From: Archegozetes longisetosus
Lineage: Eukaryota > Arthropoda > Arachnida > Sarcoptiformes > Trhypochthoniidae
Assembly: GCA_018873245.2 (NCBI GenBank)
Contig: JAEMBT020000006.1
Location: 12,614,387-12,678,386 of the forward strand
Direction: 5' to 3'
DNA length: 64,000 nt
The notes under the pieces are model-generated. The model searched no databases. It was not told the DNA's origin and was given only the letters and a program-made list of their open reading frames with translations. Shown piece after piece: positions 11,945 to 22,946 of the stretch (its first letter is position 1; each line of letters opens with the position of its first letter). A program made the position numbers and the translations under genes.

Positions 11945-12940
11945 ATGTTATTAATAAAGAATTGTGGGTTAAGTAAAGTGAGATTATTTTCAATAATAGA
12001 GAATAATTTAAGCAAAATATTAACAGCAAAACAAATAGACATAAAAGAATTTAATAATAATAAAAGTATTAGTGAATCGAAACGTTTTTACGCGACTCCG
12101 AGTAGTGCTTCTAAATTATCATCTACATCACAACCTATTGGTAAAAGAAGGTTCCGATTACCTGTCGAGACAGATGTCCACAAACTGGTCAACTATTGTT
12201 GTGGCGCTAACTATTTCAAAGATGGAGAAGAGATTAAACTTAAAGACGACTCTGAATATCCGGATTGGATTTGGAGTTTGAGACTTAATTATCCGCCACC
12301 TATCCATGAACTAGATCCAAATACTAAAGAATATTACGAACGATTGGCTATCGTTGGACAACAGAGAGAGTGGAGGTTTAAGAGAGTCTGGCGGGTATGT
12401 GCTTTTTATTTCACTTAACGTTAGGTTTCCCGAAACCATCCACTGAATCGTCCTAAGAATGAGTTAAGCGCTAGCTTTAGGAGCATAGCACTTAATGCAT
12501 CTACATCCATTTTAACGATCAAGTTTTAAGTGTTGTGTAATTGAAACATTTCGATTTAACCAACTCTAGTTTCATTTTATTATTTTATTCACCTTTTTTC
12601 ACATGAATTTATCGATTTATTAGATTTGATCCTTTATTCTTTGTTTAATTGATAGCAAAGATACAAAATAGTTGCTCAACACTTGAAAACGATGGAAGAA
12701 TTAAGATATAGGCGAAGATTTCGTGCTTTAGCTAAATATGATGGCGATGCAGGTTATGATATAATGCCTTTTCACGAGAGGGAAGATTATTGGAATTTGG
12801 ATAAGAAAGAACAGTATAGACTGCCTGATGAAAAGGAGCCTTTTTATCCTGGAATAGATTCTGTGGAGCTCTCATATCAAACCGAAAACAGACTTCAGTT
12901 CAGAAAAGACCGTAAGAAATGTGGACATTTTGGCTGGTGA
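11945..12940 (+). CDS. mRpL54: Mitochondrial ribosomal protein L54 with a C-terminal extension
   Basis: Two exons, 11945-12394 and 12656-12940, joined in phase 0, encode about 244 residues. The first roughly 50 residues are basic and Ser/Asn-rich, as in a mitochondrial targeting peptide. The L54 core follows, at about residues 78-145: DVHKLVNYCCGANYFKDGEE, then SEYPDWIWSL and HELDPNTKEYYERL. This protein is a component of the mitochondrial large ribosomal subunit. Exon 2 adds about 94 residues (MEELRYRRRFRALAKYDG, then HEREDYWNLDKKEQ, ending RKKCGHFGW) that the roughly 138-residue human protein lacks. The extension is rich in charged and aromatic residues and matches nothing I know. The frame is intact. 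A canonical donor (GTATGT) and an acceptor after TTGATAG support the model. Confidence 0.85.
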
Positions 12941-13169
12941 TCCAAATACTTTTTAATAAATAATATTCTGTATCTTGAGTTATAATTTCAATAAATAGAA
13001 CTGAAATGTTTTGCCGAAGTCAGTGTTAAGTTGTTCAGGTTTATCTTTAATTTCAATGAATTTTGAGTTTATAAAGTACTGTTACATGCGATCTACTCTC
13101 GGGGGCGAAGACTAGTATTTTTGAGCCACATGTAACCTCTTTTTAAGGGTTTTTTCTTGGGATTGCGTC
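12941..13169. other. Short intergenic stretch
   Basis: Holds the 3' UTR of MRPL54, with AATAAA-like runs just after the stop. A weak inverted pair, GTTACATG and CATGTAAC, spans 13081-13137. Confidence 0.4.
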
Positions 13170-13350
13170 TATTATTATTCCAACTTAAGGACGGAAAAAA
13201 TAGAGTGACATCTAATGCCTAGAGCATAAAACAGAACCAAAGTTTTAGTAGAACAGAACTAAAGTTTCAAAAGTTAGTATAGTATTTGTTTGAGGTTTAG
13301 TGCATTAGATGTCACTTTATTTTTTCCGTCCTTAAGTTGGAATAATAATA
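13170..13350. mobile_element. MITE with terminal inverted repeats of about 48 bases
   Basis: The left end TATTATTATTCCAACTTAAG at 13170-13189 and its continuation to about 13218 recur inverted at 13302-13350, with about one mismatch. The inner 80 bases are unique. There is no coding capacity. The TA-rich ends are compatible with a Tc1/mariner-type non-autonomous element, but a target duplication is not certain. Confidence 0.82.
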
Positions 13351-13587
13351 TTACGCTGCTAGCTACTTAACACAGTAAACTCTCGATATTTGTACAATTA
13401 ATAAAATTAAATAAAAAAATTTAATTAATCAATGAACATTACACAAAATACAATTATCACAAATATTAATGTTAGAAATTGTGTCGGACACTCATGAGAT
13501 CTTACAAAACTTCTAATGTAAAACATATATATATATCAGACTTTTACAATTTTCAAAACTCTAATGCATTAGGTCATTGATTTAGGG

Positions 13588-13616
13588 AATAGTACAGAAC
13601 AAAGTTCTGTACTATT
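13588..13616. repeat. Perfect 13-bp hairpin
   Basis: AATAGTACAGAAC, loop AAA, GTTCTGTACTATT. The stem is perfect. No gene is adjacent, and its role is unknown. It could be the centre of a decayed palindrome. Confidence 0.7.
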
Positions 13617-14345
13617 GCGTAAAACTTTTCATTACATATATCAGTACTAATAAAAGGTTATTACTAAAAATTTGCACAAAATTCAAAATGCAATAACTTT
13701 GTGCTACCAAACGGAGTTTAAAGAGTAATATATGTGTTGAAAAAGCATTAAATAAGCTTTAGTTGAACATAAGATTCGGTCTGTTATCTTCCACTTTTCG
13801 AACATTAGTCTTCACTCCCTTCATGAGGTGAATTACTTTAGAATTTTGCGCAAATTTTTAGTGATTTGTTCTTATAAAGAGAATATGATATGTAGTTTTG
13901 AATCAATAGTTAATAAGTTTTCCGTCTGATGGTCATAACTCTGGTTTACTTTGAAGTGATTTCAACTTTTTGCCTCTAATCAAGAAGGTATCTCATCAGA
14001 AATATTCAAATTTTGAAATGATTTTATCAGACAAATGCAACTATGATGTCTAAGAACAAGATTTAAAAATGCTGACCACCAGTTGTATGATAGTTATACT
14101 CATTCAAAGTTACTATCATTAGCTATTCATACTATGGAATGACATGCGTTAGATTTATTGGTAAAATATTAAACACATGACCTAAAAATGTAGTGAAACA
14201 TTTTAATAATGAAATTGTTATTTTCCAACTTAAGCTTTTAACGGGAAAAAATTTCTTAAACCACCTAATTGAGATTCTTAAGATTTTAGAATGTAAAAGT
14301 TGCTTAAATTTATTTAAGCTTGATTGATATATGAATTCTTATTTT
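13617..14345. repeat. Decayed copy of a receptor-gene 3' end (about 13980-14160)
   Basis: No intact gene. Around 14080-14150 the + strand reads tgatagttatactcattcaa and neighbouring sequence. The same sequence appears inverted at about 14560-14640, and diverged copies lie at about 41380-41530 and 55916-56050. It corresponds to the last coding and 3'-flanking part of the sushi-receptor family. The remaining bases show nothing recognisable. Confidence 0.5.
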
Positions 14346-14393
14346 ACAGTACACTACTCTGACAGTACACTACTCTGACAGTACACTACTCTG
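14346..14393. repeat. Three exact tandem copies of a 16-mer
   Basis: The unit ACAGTACACTACTCTG is repeated three times without change and flanked by unique sequence. It is a young minisatellite seed lying 3' of the receptor gene. Confidence 0.92.
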
Positions 14394-14897
14394 TGTTCCG
14401 TAGGAGTTCGATCGAAACGACCAATTAATTCTAACGCTAAAAATATTATTCAGAATAAATCAATAGATAGATAATAATGACTAAATTTTATTATATTTTA
14501 TTATAAGTTTAAGTGAAGAATTTATTTTTGCACTTTACTAATAAGTATAATGCGTATTATTTCATAACAAGAATAGCTAAAAATAGCAACTTTGAATGAG
14601 CGTAACTATCAAACAACCGGCGGTCACTATGCTTAAGCATCAATTTTAGATATGATATGACATGCCATTTATCTGAAAAAATAGTTTCAGAATCTGAACG
14701 TTATGCTGAGACAACTTCTTTTATAGGGGAAATAAGTTAGCCAAGAATGGCTGTGTTTGTTCTTGAAATTATCATAAATATTACTACTAGTTTCATCAGA
14801 ATCGTCATAAAAATCTAGAAAAATTTTTCTATTCTTCACAGTCAAATGTTGAATGCAAGGACTGTTATATCCTTTAATTCTCTATGTACTCAATAGG

Positions 14898-17794
14898 TTA
14901 AGAAATATAATAATGAATGAAATCAAGGTTTTTTTCTTCACTGATAGCTATTATATCCAAATATTCATGTGCAGTACTTGGAGTTCTATCTGATCCGATG
15001 TCATCATAAATAACTCGCTCATGCATAATTGATTTTGAAAGAAAGTTACTATCACTCTCGTAAAAATTACGTTGATCAACATCTATGTAATCTCCAGAAA
15101 ATCGTTTTATCGCTGTATCCCCGATCTTATTAAGAGCTTGTGCAGTTCCCTTTTAACTCGTTTAGAATGAAATACAAGGAATACGACAAGTACAATTATC
15201 ACCAAAACTACAAACAGTATTCCAGCTATTGTAAAACCAGATAAACCTAAAAGAATACATGAACTGTAAAGATATTTAAAAAAATTTCATAATTATCATA
15301 AACTTTGGATTACATACTCGTTACCGTACAATAGGGCCTTTTATCAGACCACTTGCCATTTTCCATGCAAGTTCGAAAATGTTTCCCTACCATTATACCG
15401 TTATCCTTTCGACAGGCATACTGAACCCAACTTCCATTGATTGCGAACCACTGACTCGAATTGAGATAGTAAACATTTCCTATTTCTTCAATAACGATAG
15501 TAGGATTCTTATATCTTATGATCTCATCTTGAGAACATGAGACTATAGGTACACAAACTGGCCACTTGCCGACCCATTCTCCATTTGAATTACAAGTGAA
15601 TTCTTTACTATATTTTAGAAATTTTTGGTTCACAAAATTGGAGAGATTTTTAAATATTTCAAAGTTATAAATAAAATCAATAATTCAAGGCACAAGTTTT
15701 TAGAACTATACTTTTCCAATAGAAATATATTCTTATAACTAATGAGCAGATTTAGTAAAAAATTATTTAAGTCAAGTATTTAATTCAGAAAGAAGCAAAT
15801 GTTAATTTATACTCAAAATTAAAATATTGTTTTTCAAATTTATGCAGATATTTTAAATGCAATAACTAAAATATTAAACTCTTTTCACTTAAATAGACCC
15901 AATGATTAACAACCTAATATTTGTTATATTATCGAACCTTTCTTCCGGATTTTGCTGATGAGCCATAAATGAGTTATTACAACTAACTTTAAAATATCCC
16001 GACTCTTTTCGTATGTCAGCTCCGGTATTTTCAATTTCTAAATCACCACAATCTGGTCCAACGGTATCTCTGAAACAAAGTCCTCTTATAGGGTAGGGTT
16101 TTAGAATAATGGTAGCACACTTTAAAATCTTCTAAAAATGAGTGTTATGATAAAATTTTCGGAATCTATATAATTTTTCTGGAATTTTTATTGACTATCA
16201 GTTCTCATTAAAAACAATAATATTCCACAAGAGTATATCAGTCAATTATACGTAGGCCCCTTCACGTAAATAAATAACTAAATAATGACAATTTAGTTCT
16301 TTGGGAAACTTATTTGGGAAATTTGACTGCTATCATTATTCAAAACCTTACTCTGTATAGATATCTCCAATAATTAGTGCCTCTAGACCAATTTCTCGGG
16401 GTATACTGGTATTGATTCGAATCAAAATAGTATCCGACAATTCATTTAACTCTTTTTTCTGATCTTCATCCGATTTCAAGTCACAAAAATAATAATATCC
16501 AACAACATTATGAACACCTAGAAGCTCTGGCTTACGGTGCTGGAGTTCACAATTCCTGTATTTGCTAACAGTTGGTACTAAATTTGGTACATTATTGGTT
16601 AAATTAGTGATAGGCATAAAGATATCAACAATCAAAAATGTGATTTGAACTGTTCTATCAAATTTTATTTTCCATAAATAACACATTGAATCGTTTGCTG
16701 ATAATATTGTTTCATCGTGTACTCTTAAATAATGAAATGAATTTCGAGGCAATATACGATCAGGTACAATAGTTTGATTTATTGCTTGTGAGAGAAGAAG
16801 ATCATTGTTTGGAGATTCACAGTTTTCTATTTGAAATTGTATTACTTGAGCATCAAGAGTTTTACCTTCAAAAACAAAATACTCACAATTTTAATTTCAA
16901 GTTTATAAAAAATTTTTTAACGCAAAAATAAAATTATGGAATTCAAAAAAGTTATTCGTTATAAATAGTGAGATGAATTGTTATCAATTTGTATAACTTA
17001 ATTATAGAAAAACTATATGTTATCTATAATTTTTCAAAAAAAATTTTATGTTTGTATGAGAAGAAGTCATTTGATATGAAACTTCAAACAGATCTCAAAA
17101 AAAGTGATCGCCTTTCGAACAAATTGAAAACTGAATCACAAGAATTTCATAAGTTATTGGAGATTTTCCAACAGTTATGGGTAAGTTCTTTTGTACGTGT
17201 GATTGAATTAAAAGATAATTAAAATAACCAACAGAAATAAATGAATATAGGCAAGATTATAACCTCAATTGTTTTAATTTAAACTACTAGATCGTTGCCA
17301 TCAGTTTCATTCAGTTTAAATATCAATTTAGTCTGAGTCAATTTTCCAGATATTCTAGATCAATAATTTTAAGTATTACTCAAACAGATGGCTGACTAAT
17401 AAATCGTTGGATATTCTATTTATTACTTTAAACTAAAGTCTTAAAATTCATTTTAACTATGATAATATTGAAGATGATAAAAAATTAGATAGGTTAGTGT
17501 TTGATTGAGTTAATTACCACAGCGAGCTTTTTTGCCAATCCAATGTCCATTCTTACAAATTCTAGTTTGTTTGTGGTGTGGAAAATCATTTTCTTTGCAG
17601 ATTACGATAACTTCTTCATTGTTGTCAAATCGAAATTTTTCGAGTGGTTTTCGATAGAACTTAGCTCCAGGTGGGAGTCCAGGTCTACCACATCTCGCAG
17701 TAACTAAAACTTCACATTTCATCAAATGAAACGATGAACAAACTAAAAATATTGAATATATACTTCGTTTAACAATAGATGAATTATTTGTCAT
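14898..17794 (-). CDS. Sushi/CCP-domain single-pass membrane receptor
   Basis: Five exons read leftwards: 17794-17518, 16865-16352, 16069-15938, 15607-15318, 15246-14898, phase-consistent, about 520 residues. The start is the ATG at 17794 (MTNNSSIVKR) with a signal peptide ending near LMKCEV. Then come CCP1 (four Cys, RCGRPGLPPG to RICKNGHWIG) and an unrecognised domain of about 170 residues with four Cys (exon 2). CCP2 spans exons 3-4 (PDCGDLEIEN to EFTCNSNGEWVGKWPVC). CCP3 runs from VSCSQDEI to MENGKWSDKRPYC. The last exon gives one transmembrane helix (FTIAGILFVVLVIIVLVVFL), basic residues, then a tail with Tyr motifs YIDV, YDDI and YLDI. The tail frame needs one extra A near 15150, in the AAAA before GGG. 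An alternative last exon (acceptor near 14826) would add more Tyr motifs, including IYDNF. CCP proteins usually bind ligands or complement-like factors. A role in recognition or adhesion is inference. Confidence 0.8.
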
Positions 17795-18060
17795 TTTTCC
17801 TTTCACTACTTTGCATAAAATGATGTAACACTAAAATCATAGTTTCATTGCTGACTATTTAAAAATGACTAATCTCAAAGACAATTTTTTATAAAAAAAT
17901 TTAGATCCGGGATATAAAAATAGTGTTTAAAATTGACTCTATATAAAATTATAAATCCTAGATATGAAAAGCGACTGAATAATCTGGGAGTTTTTTTATA
18001 CAGCACTGTCGCTGTCTTAAGAAAAGTATTCTTAAACAATTGATTGCATACGATCTTGTA
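15240..18060 (-). repeat. Left arm of a large inverted duplication
   Basis: Exons, introns and about 250 bases of upstream sequence match, inverted, the segment at about 23630-26220. Similarity extends past the start codon to around the sequence TCTTAAGAYAGYGAC (18010-18025 inverted against 23670-23690). Divergence is visible but moderate. Confidence 0.85.
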
Positions 18061-18140
18061 ATTAAAATGCTTATAGATAAATAAATACTTACATCTTTAA
18101 ATCGCTTATTTGCCATTACACTGGATTTGCTTTCACTAAA

Positions 18141-18657
18141 TAGGGTGACCACCCTTCCGGTTTTTGACGGGACAGTCCCGTCTTTATAAAGATAAAAGAC
18201 AGAAATCCCGTCAGACCAAAATATCTCGACGGGACAATTAGTTGTCCCGTTTTTCAACTTTAATTTTGAAAAATTTATTCAGAACATTTTTTAGAATTTA
18301 TACATTGAATTTATTTTACAAATGATAATGGATTAATAAACCCAGTTTGATGTTTTGAATACCTGTGGTTTTAAACCAAAAGTTATTGAATTAACTTTAT
18401 CTGCCTTGAATTGAATCTGATATAAATCAACATTTCTTACTTTTGAACAACTTTTGAAAGGTACTATTTCTAACAAAATATATCTTTGAAATCAACAATG
18501 GCTAATGATTATCAATTTTTAAATATTAGAATGTATTGTTTGGTACTTAAATATTTGTAATGACTAATAAAAGCGACATTTTTCTTTTTAAAAATGTAAG
18601 GATCTCCCCTTTGATATTTTTGTCCCGTCATGAGACAAGCTAGAGGTGGTCACCCTA
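18141..18657. mobile_element. hAT-type MITE with 8-bp target duplication
   Basis: The ends TAGGGTGACCACC and GGTGGTCACCCTA are inverse complements. The element is flanked by TCACTAAA (18133-18140) and TCACTGAA (18658-18665), an 8-bp target duplication with one change, typical of the hAT superfamily. Subterminal sequence carries repeated ACGGGAC/GTCCCGT motifs in both orientations. There is no transposase. Length is 517 bases. Confidence 0.9.
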
Positions 18658-18665
18658 TCACTGAA

Positions 18666-19896
18666 TGTCATCTACTATTGTTCACATCTAAAGAGGTTGT
18701 GCGTACTTCCGTTGCGAATCCGCTCACACCTGATTCTGATGAAACACAGTGAGGGTATTAATGTTCATTAGGAAAGTATATTGGAGGTTTCACTTTTTGA
18801 AGATATGCTACAGGAGGCGCCCAAAACACTTAACAATTCAAATATTTAATAGCTTATAACTCAGAATCTGTTGCACATACCTTAATGAAAATTCGTATAC
18901 TATGAAATAATGAGCTGTATTCAGTGATAACATGAAGTTTACATTTTACCCTTTATAAATGGATAATTTAAAAATTTCAAACGTTTTTTCGAAATGTTGT
19001 CCTTCGAGATCGGACCTAATCTCATGTTTTTATGGTAAAACATTATCGGGTATATACTTGCAAAGAGATTGGGTCGGATCTCGAAGGACAATGGATTGAA
19101 AAAACGCAGAAACTTTTTATGTGTACATATTTAATTCATTTTGAGGAACTTTTTTGTCAACCGATTTATTTCTTTGCTTAAAACAATGCTCCCTGAGGTT
19201 TACGATCAAAGTCCGAGATGATACTGCTTGAGTTTTGCGCTTATTAATGCTTTTCGATACTTCATTATTAGACATGCTTTAGTTTGTTTATTCATTCGAT
19301 AAATGAGTTAAATTCAAAATAGATTTTAAATTACCTGTTCCTACAATATCGTTACGATTTTCTCATAAAAACTCAACTAAAAGCTGATGCGTAAGGAAAA
19401 ATGAACTTCATTTACAAAATTTTCTAATTTTTCGCCACTCGTGACTCTAGTGTCGCTTTTTTGGTATTAAACATATCTTTTATATCCTTTGATATCTTTC
19501 TGATGTGACCGAATCTATGACTCATTGGCCAGTGTTAGAACTTTGTATTTTATTTGGTTTATGATAAATACACTATTTTGGTCTAATCTTTGCTCTAATC
19601 ACATGCTTTCGTATTACGTGAGCCTCAAGTTTCGAGCTATTAGTAATAGTTCAAGATTTTATTGATACTTATCGCTAAATCAAAAGCTTTTAATATTTTA
19701 ATTTTGAACAATTTTAAATATATTTTTCATGCTCTTTATACACAAATTATTTTACTTTTGCAAAAAATCACTATTTATTGATAACATTTGTTTCACTGAT
19801 AAACTTTAAGTTTTCATTTCAAACTAAACGAATGAGTTGTGAGTCAGAGGTTTAGTTCAATATCTGATTGTATTAGTGGTTAACTTCAGACTATTC
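18666..19896. other. Spacer with an inverted repeat, no gene
   Basis: About 28-base arms at 18995-19022 and 19065-19092 (TTGTCCTTCGAGATC and its complement) form an imperfect stem around a 42-base loop. The flank at 18760-18960 resembles sequence near 28670-28850 by eye, so it is probably a dispersed repeat. The remaining sequence up to the TATA element shows nothing. Confidence 0.5.
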
Positions 19897-19905
19897 TATA
19901 AATAG
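19897..19905 (+). promoter_or_regulatory. Candidate TATA box for the element's first gene
   Basis: TATAAATAG lies about 75 bases before the first ATG at 19978. A start of transcription roughly 30 bases downstream would leave a leader of about 45 bases. The match is to the consensus only. Confidence 0.45.
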
Positions 19906-19977
19906 GTATAAGGGCTCAAAAATTTAATATTTAACAAATGACTCATCGCACTACAATAGTTTTCAATCATTTGACAA

Positions 19978-20774
19978 ATGCTTAACAAAGATTTATGTAA
20001 TTTCTTTCTAAATAGTCTAATGCTTATTCTTGTAATTCGAATGGCAGCTATTCTTCAGAGTGGTTATAATTTGAGATTTAATTACAATCAAATCTATTTA
20101 AAATCTATTTTGCCATTAATTACTTCAAATTTTAAGTTGAAAAAGCCTAAAAATGTTCTGAAGAAAAGAAATAAAGTTATTAAAAAAGTAGAAAAATTTA
20201 CTTTATGTGCAAAGACTTACATTGTGTTCAAAGAGTTATAAGAAAAAGAAAAAATAATTATTTTTGTGAATTGAAACTCAAGCAAAGTATCAACTATTTG
20301 TGGATCAATGAAAGTGAGTTAACTACTAAACAAAAGTCACTAATTGATGTGCCAAAAAACTATTTAAATAATTTAAACAGATTTAGAAGTGAATTTAAGA
20401 ATAAACTAATTTATTACTTACTTAAATCTCAATCGAATACTATTACGTTTAAAGTATCACTTAATGAGGAAGTCTATAGAAAACTCATAAAAGGAGTTAA
20501 TTTAAAAGTAGCTAATGGTAATAAAAACTTACTAGTGATGAATAAGAAAATCTTCTTTAATTTATTTGGTTTTGATTTGAGTGACATTTTTTTAAAGGAT
20601 ATTAACGAACAATTTAAGAAACCAAAATATCCTGTGTTTCTAAGTAAGCCTCGTTTTATTATTAGTAATAATAGATATTATAAACTTGATTATAAAAGTG
20701 AATCTCTAAACGTCTACACAATAAGTGAATTCCTGAAATTTAGTGTTGACTTCGATTGTGGAAACTTAAGCTAA
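19978..20774 (+). CDS. Hypothetical protein of a mobile-element-like unit, one frameshift
   Basis: Two overlapping frames, 19978-20241 and 20205-20774, are probably one gene of about 265 residues. The downstream frame is shifted by one missing base within the overlap. The product is Lys/Asn-rich. The N-terminal part has a hydrophobic stretch (SLMLILVIRMAAILQSG) and then basic residues (KPKNVLKKRNKVIKKVEK). The second part contains NRFRSEFKNKLIYYLLKSQ and KPKYPVFLSKPRFIISNNRY. I recognise no family. It sits 37 bases before the transposase-like gene on the same strand with similar base use, so it may belong to the same element. Confidence 0.55.
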
Positions 20775-20811
20775 ACGTTATTACCAAAAGGAGTCAATAA
20801 AAGTTTTAATA

Positions 20812-22946
20812 ATGACTAATATTAGTAATAACAGCAATTGCAAAAGCTGTGAATTTTTCAAAGTTTTAATAAGAGATGATAATAAAGAGAAATCAGACTA
20901 TAAAAAGAGAATTAGAGAATTAGAACAGGAGATAAAAGAACTGAAGAAGCAGAAAATTAGTGTTTCTAATAATAAAAGCTTTAGTAATTGTTCAAATAGT
21001 CAACAAAAGAGATTATTAGATGCTATTCATGAAAATTTATCAAAACCATTGAAAGATTATTTTGATAGTTATGGAATGAAGATAAAAATATTGACATTAA
21101 AGACAGGTAATAATAATCATTTAATTGATTTCGAGAATAGTTTCACTAGAAGAAACGTTGGAGATGTAGAAATGAATAAATTCATATCTTATCATAATAT
21201 GAATGAAAATCAGAAGATTAAATTAAGGCAGACATTGAGTGAAATCGAGATTAATAACATTAGTGAGAGGGCAACTAATTCAATGAATGCAAATAAATTT
21301 AATACATTTAGTAATAAACAGTTATTCGACTTGAAAAAAGAGTTAAATGAAAACATTCCTATTGTTTGCATCAGTGATAATATAAACAAAGTTTTTGGCA
21401 CTTATTTAAACGTTGATTTTGCATTCAGAACATCGATAGAAATACTAGCGAAGAAGAAAAAAAAGGTAGTAAGTGATTTGAAGCAACCTTTAACAATGAA
21501 GTTATCTATTGATGGAACAGTGAAAAATAACAGAAACAAATACGTAGCTTATACACTTTGTGCATATGAGTACAATGATAAACAGTTTATGAGCACTAAT
21601 GATCTAGTATTATTAGCACTATTAGCTGATGATGAACGCTATGATATACTGAAATATTACTTTGAAAGTTTGCACAAGTCAATTCAAGAAAAGATTTCTA
21701 CGAATTATGTCATTATTGATGAAAGCGTCATAAGCTTTGTATTCATTATGTGCAGTGATTTGAAATCTTTGTTAACATTCATTGGAATGAATAGTGCGAA
21801 TAGCAAATACAGTTGTATTTATTGTACAACTGAAAAACAAGATTTTTGTAAAATTAGGAATTTTTTTGATGAGAATAAGTTTCGAAATCGTTCACTAGGA
21901 GGTTTGGGAAGAGAAATTGAAGATTGGACAGACGTTAAAAGAGCTAAATTTGGGATTAAAAATGATATGATTATCAAAATAAATCCTGAAAACTATGTCA
22001 TCGACACATTGCATTTGCGCATAAGATTGACAGAAAAAATTTTCAGCTCAATAATCAGTTCTCTGATTAATTATTCGAAAAGTAATAAAGTAATTGAAGA
22101 TTTAAATAAAGAATTGCAATCCAATAATATCAATGCAAATATCTACTCGGAATTGAAAAGTGAATTTTTTAATAAATATAAACTTCGAACGCTGTCATTG
22201 AATACTAAAATTAAATCTATGGATAGTATTGTTAATTATATTAATGAGAAGTTTAAGGATTTTAAAGCTTCAAAATATTTTTCTGCCACGTGGAAGGTAA
22301 ACAAATTTTATTAACTTCTTTGTAATAATTTCAATTTAGAGTATTTAATTAAAATTTTAAACTGTTTGAATTTTTTTTTATAAATTTTCAACTATGAATT
22401 TTTCTATTTATTTACTGAGAAATGGAAAGACATTTTTGAACTCATAGAGAAAGCACAGAATTCTGATGACTCTATATCCTTGAAGAATAAGATTGAAGAC
22501 ATTTATGATGATTATAAGCTGATCCATGGCTTAAATTTAGCCGAATTCGGAAACAATAAGTTTACGCCTTATATGCATCTGCTTTGTCATATCCCCGATC
22601 TTATTTTAAGATATGGAAAAATTTCTGTATTTAATTGTCAAGGTTTGTGAAACTTTTGAGATATTGACATACATTAATTATACATAAAATATATCTTTTC
22701 CTGATTTCAGCCACAGAAGATATGAATAATTTAATTAAACTTCAAATAAATAATCATAATAATAGATCTGATACAACAAAGTTATGTATTGAATACTTTT
22801 CTCGTAAAAATCTTCTCATTGACTACAGAAGAAAGAAAAGAGATAATAAAAAGTGGTCAGAACAGAGCAAAATAGAATTTAGTCAAAGAACTCAAAAGCT
22901 TAATAAAGAGAGAAAAAATAACATTAATATTCCACCTCTTAAATGA
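20812..22946 (+). CDS. Transposase-like protein, intact, uncharacterised family
   Basis: Three exons, 20812-22296, 22420-22642 and 22711-22946, join in phases 0 and 1 and encode about 647 residues without a break. The N-terminus has a CxxC (NCKSCEFF) and a coiled coil (YKKRIRELEQEIKELKK). The core reads LTMKLSIDGTVKNN, then MCSDLKSLLTFIGMNSANSK followed by YSCIYC, then VIDTLHLRIRLTEKIF, and in exon 2 NKFTPYMHLLCHIPDLILRY. These blocks recall a repetitive family of large, transposase-like proteins that I remember from Hydra, Rhizophagus and some arthropods (SGDG, LGGDxKFL, GLNSANSNYPCIWC, DxLHLLLRI, WVTPYxHxLxxHVPEF, QGVEKxN). That link is from memory and unverified. Conserved Asp and His residues could be catalytic. 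No terminal inverted repeats were found, so the boundaries of the unit are unknown. Confidence 0.72.

Noticed and set aside
16989..17222. Small open frame in the first intron of the minus sushi gene
   Set aside because: The matching intron of the plus copy does not keep it open.
17958..18257. Minus-strand open frame crossing the start of the hAT MITE
   Set aside because: It spans an insertion boundary, so it cannot be an ancestral gene.
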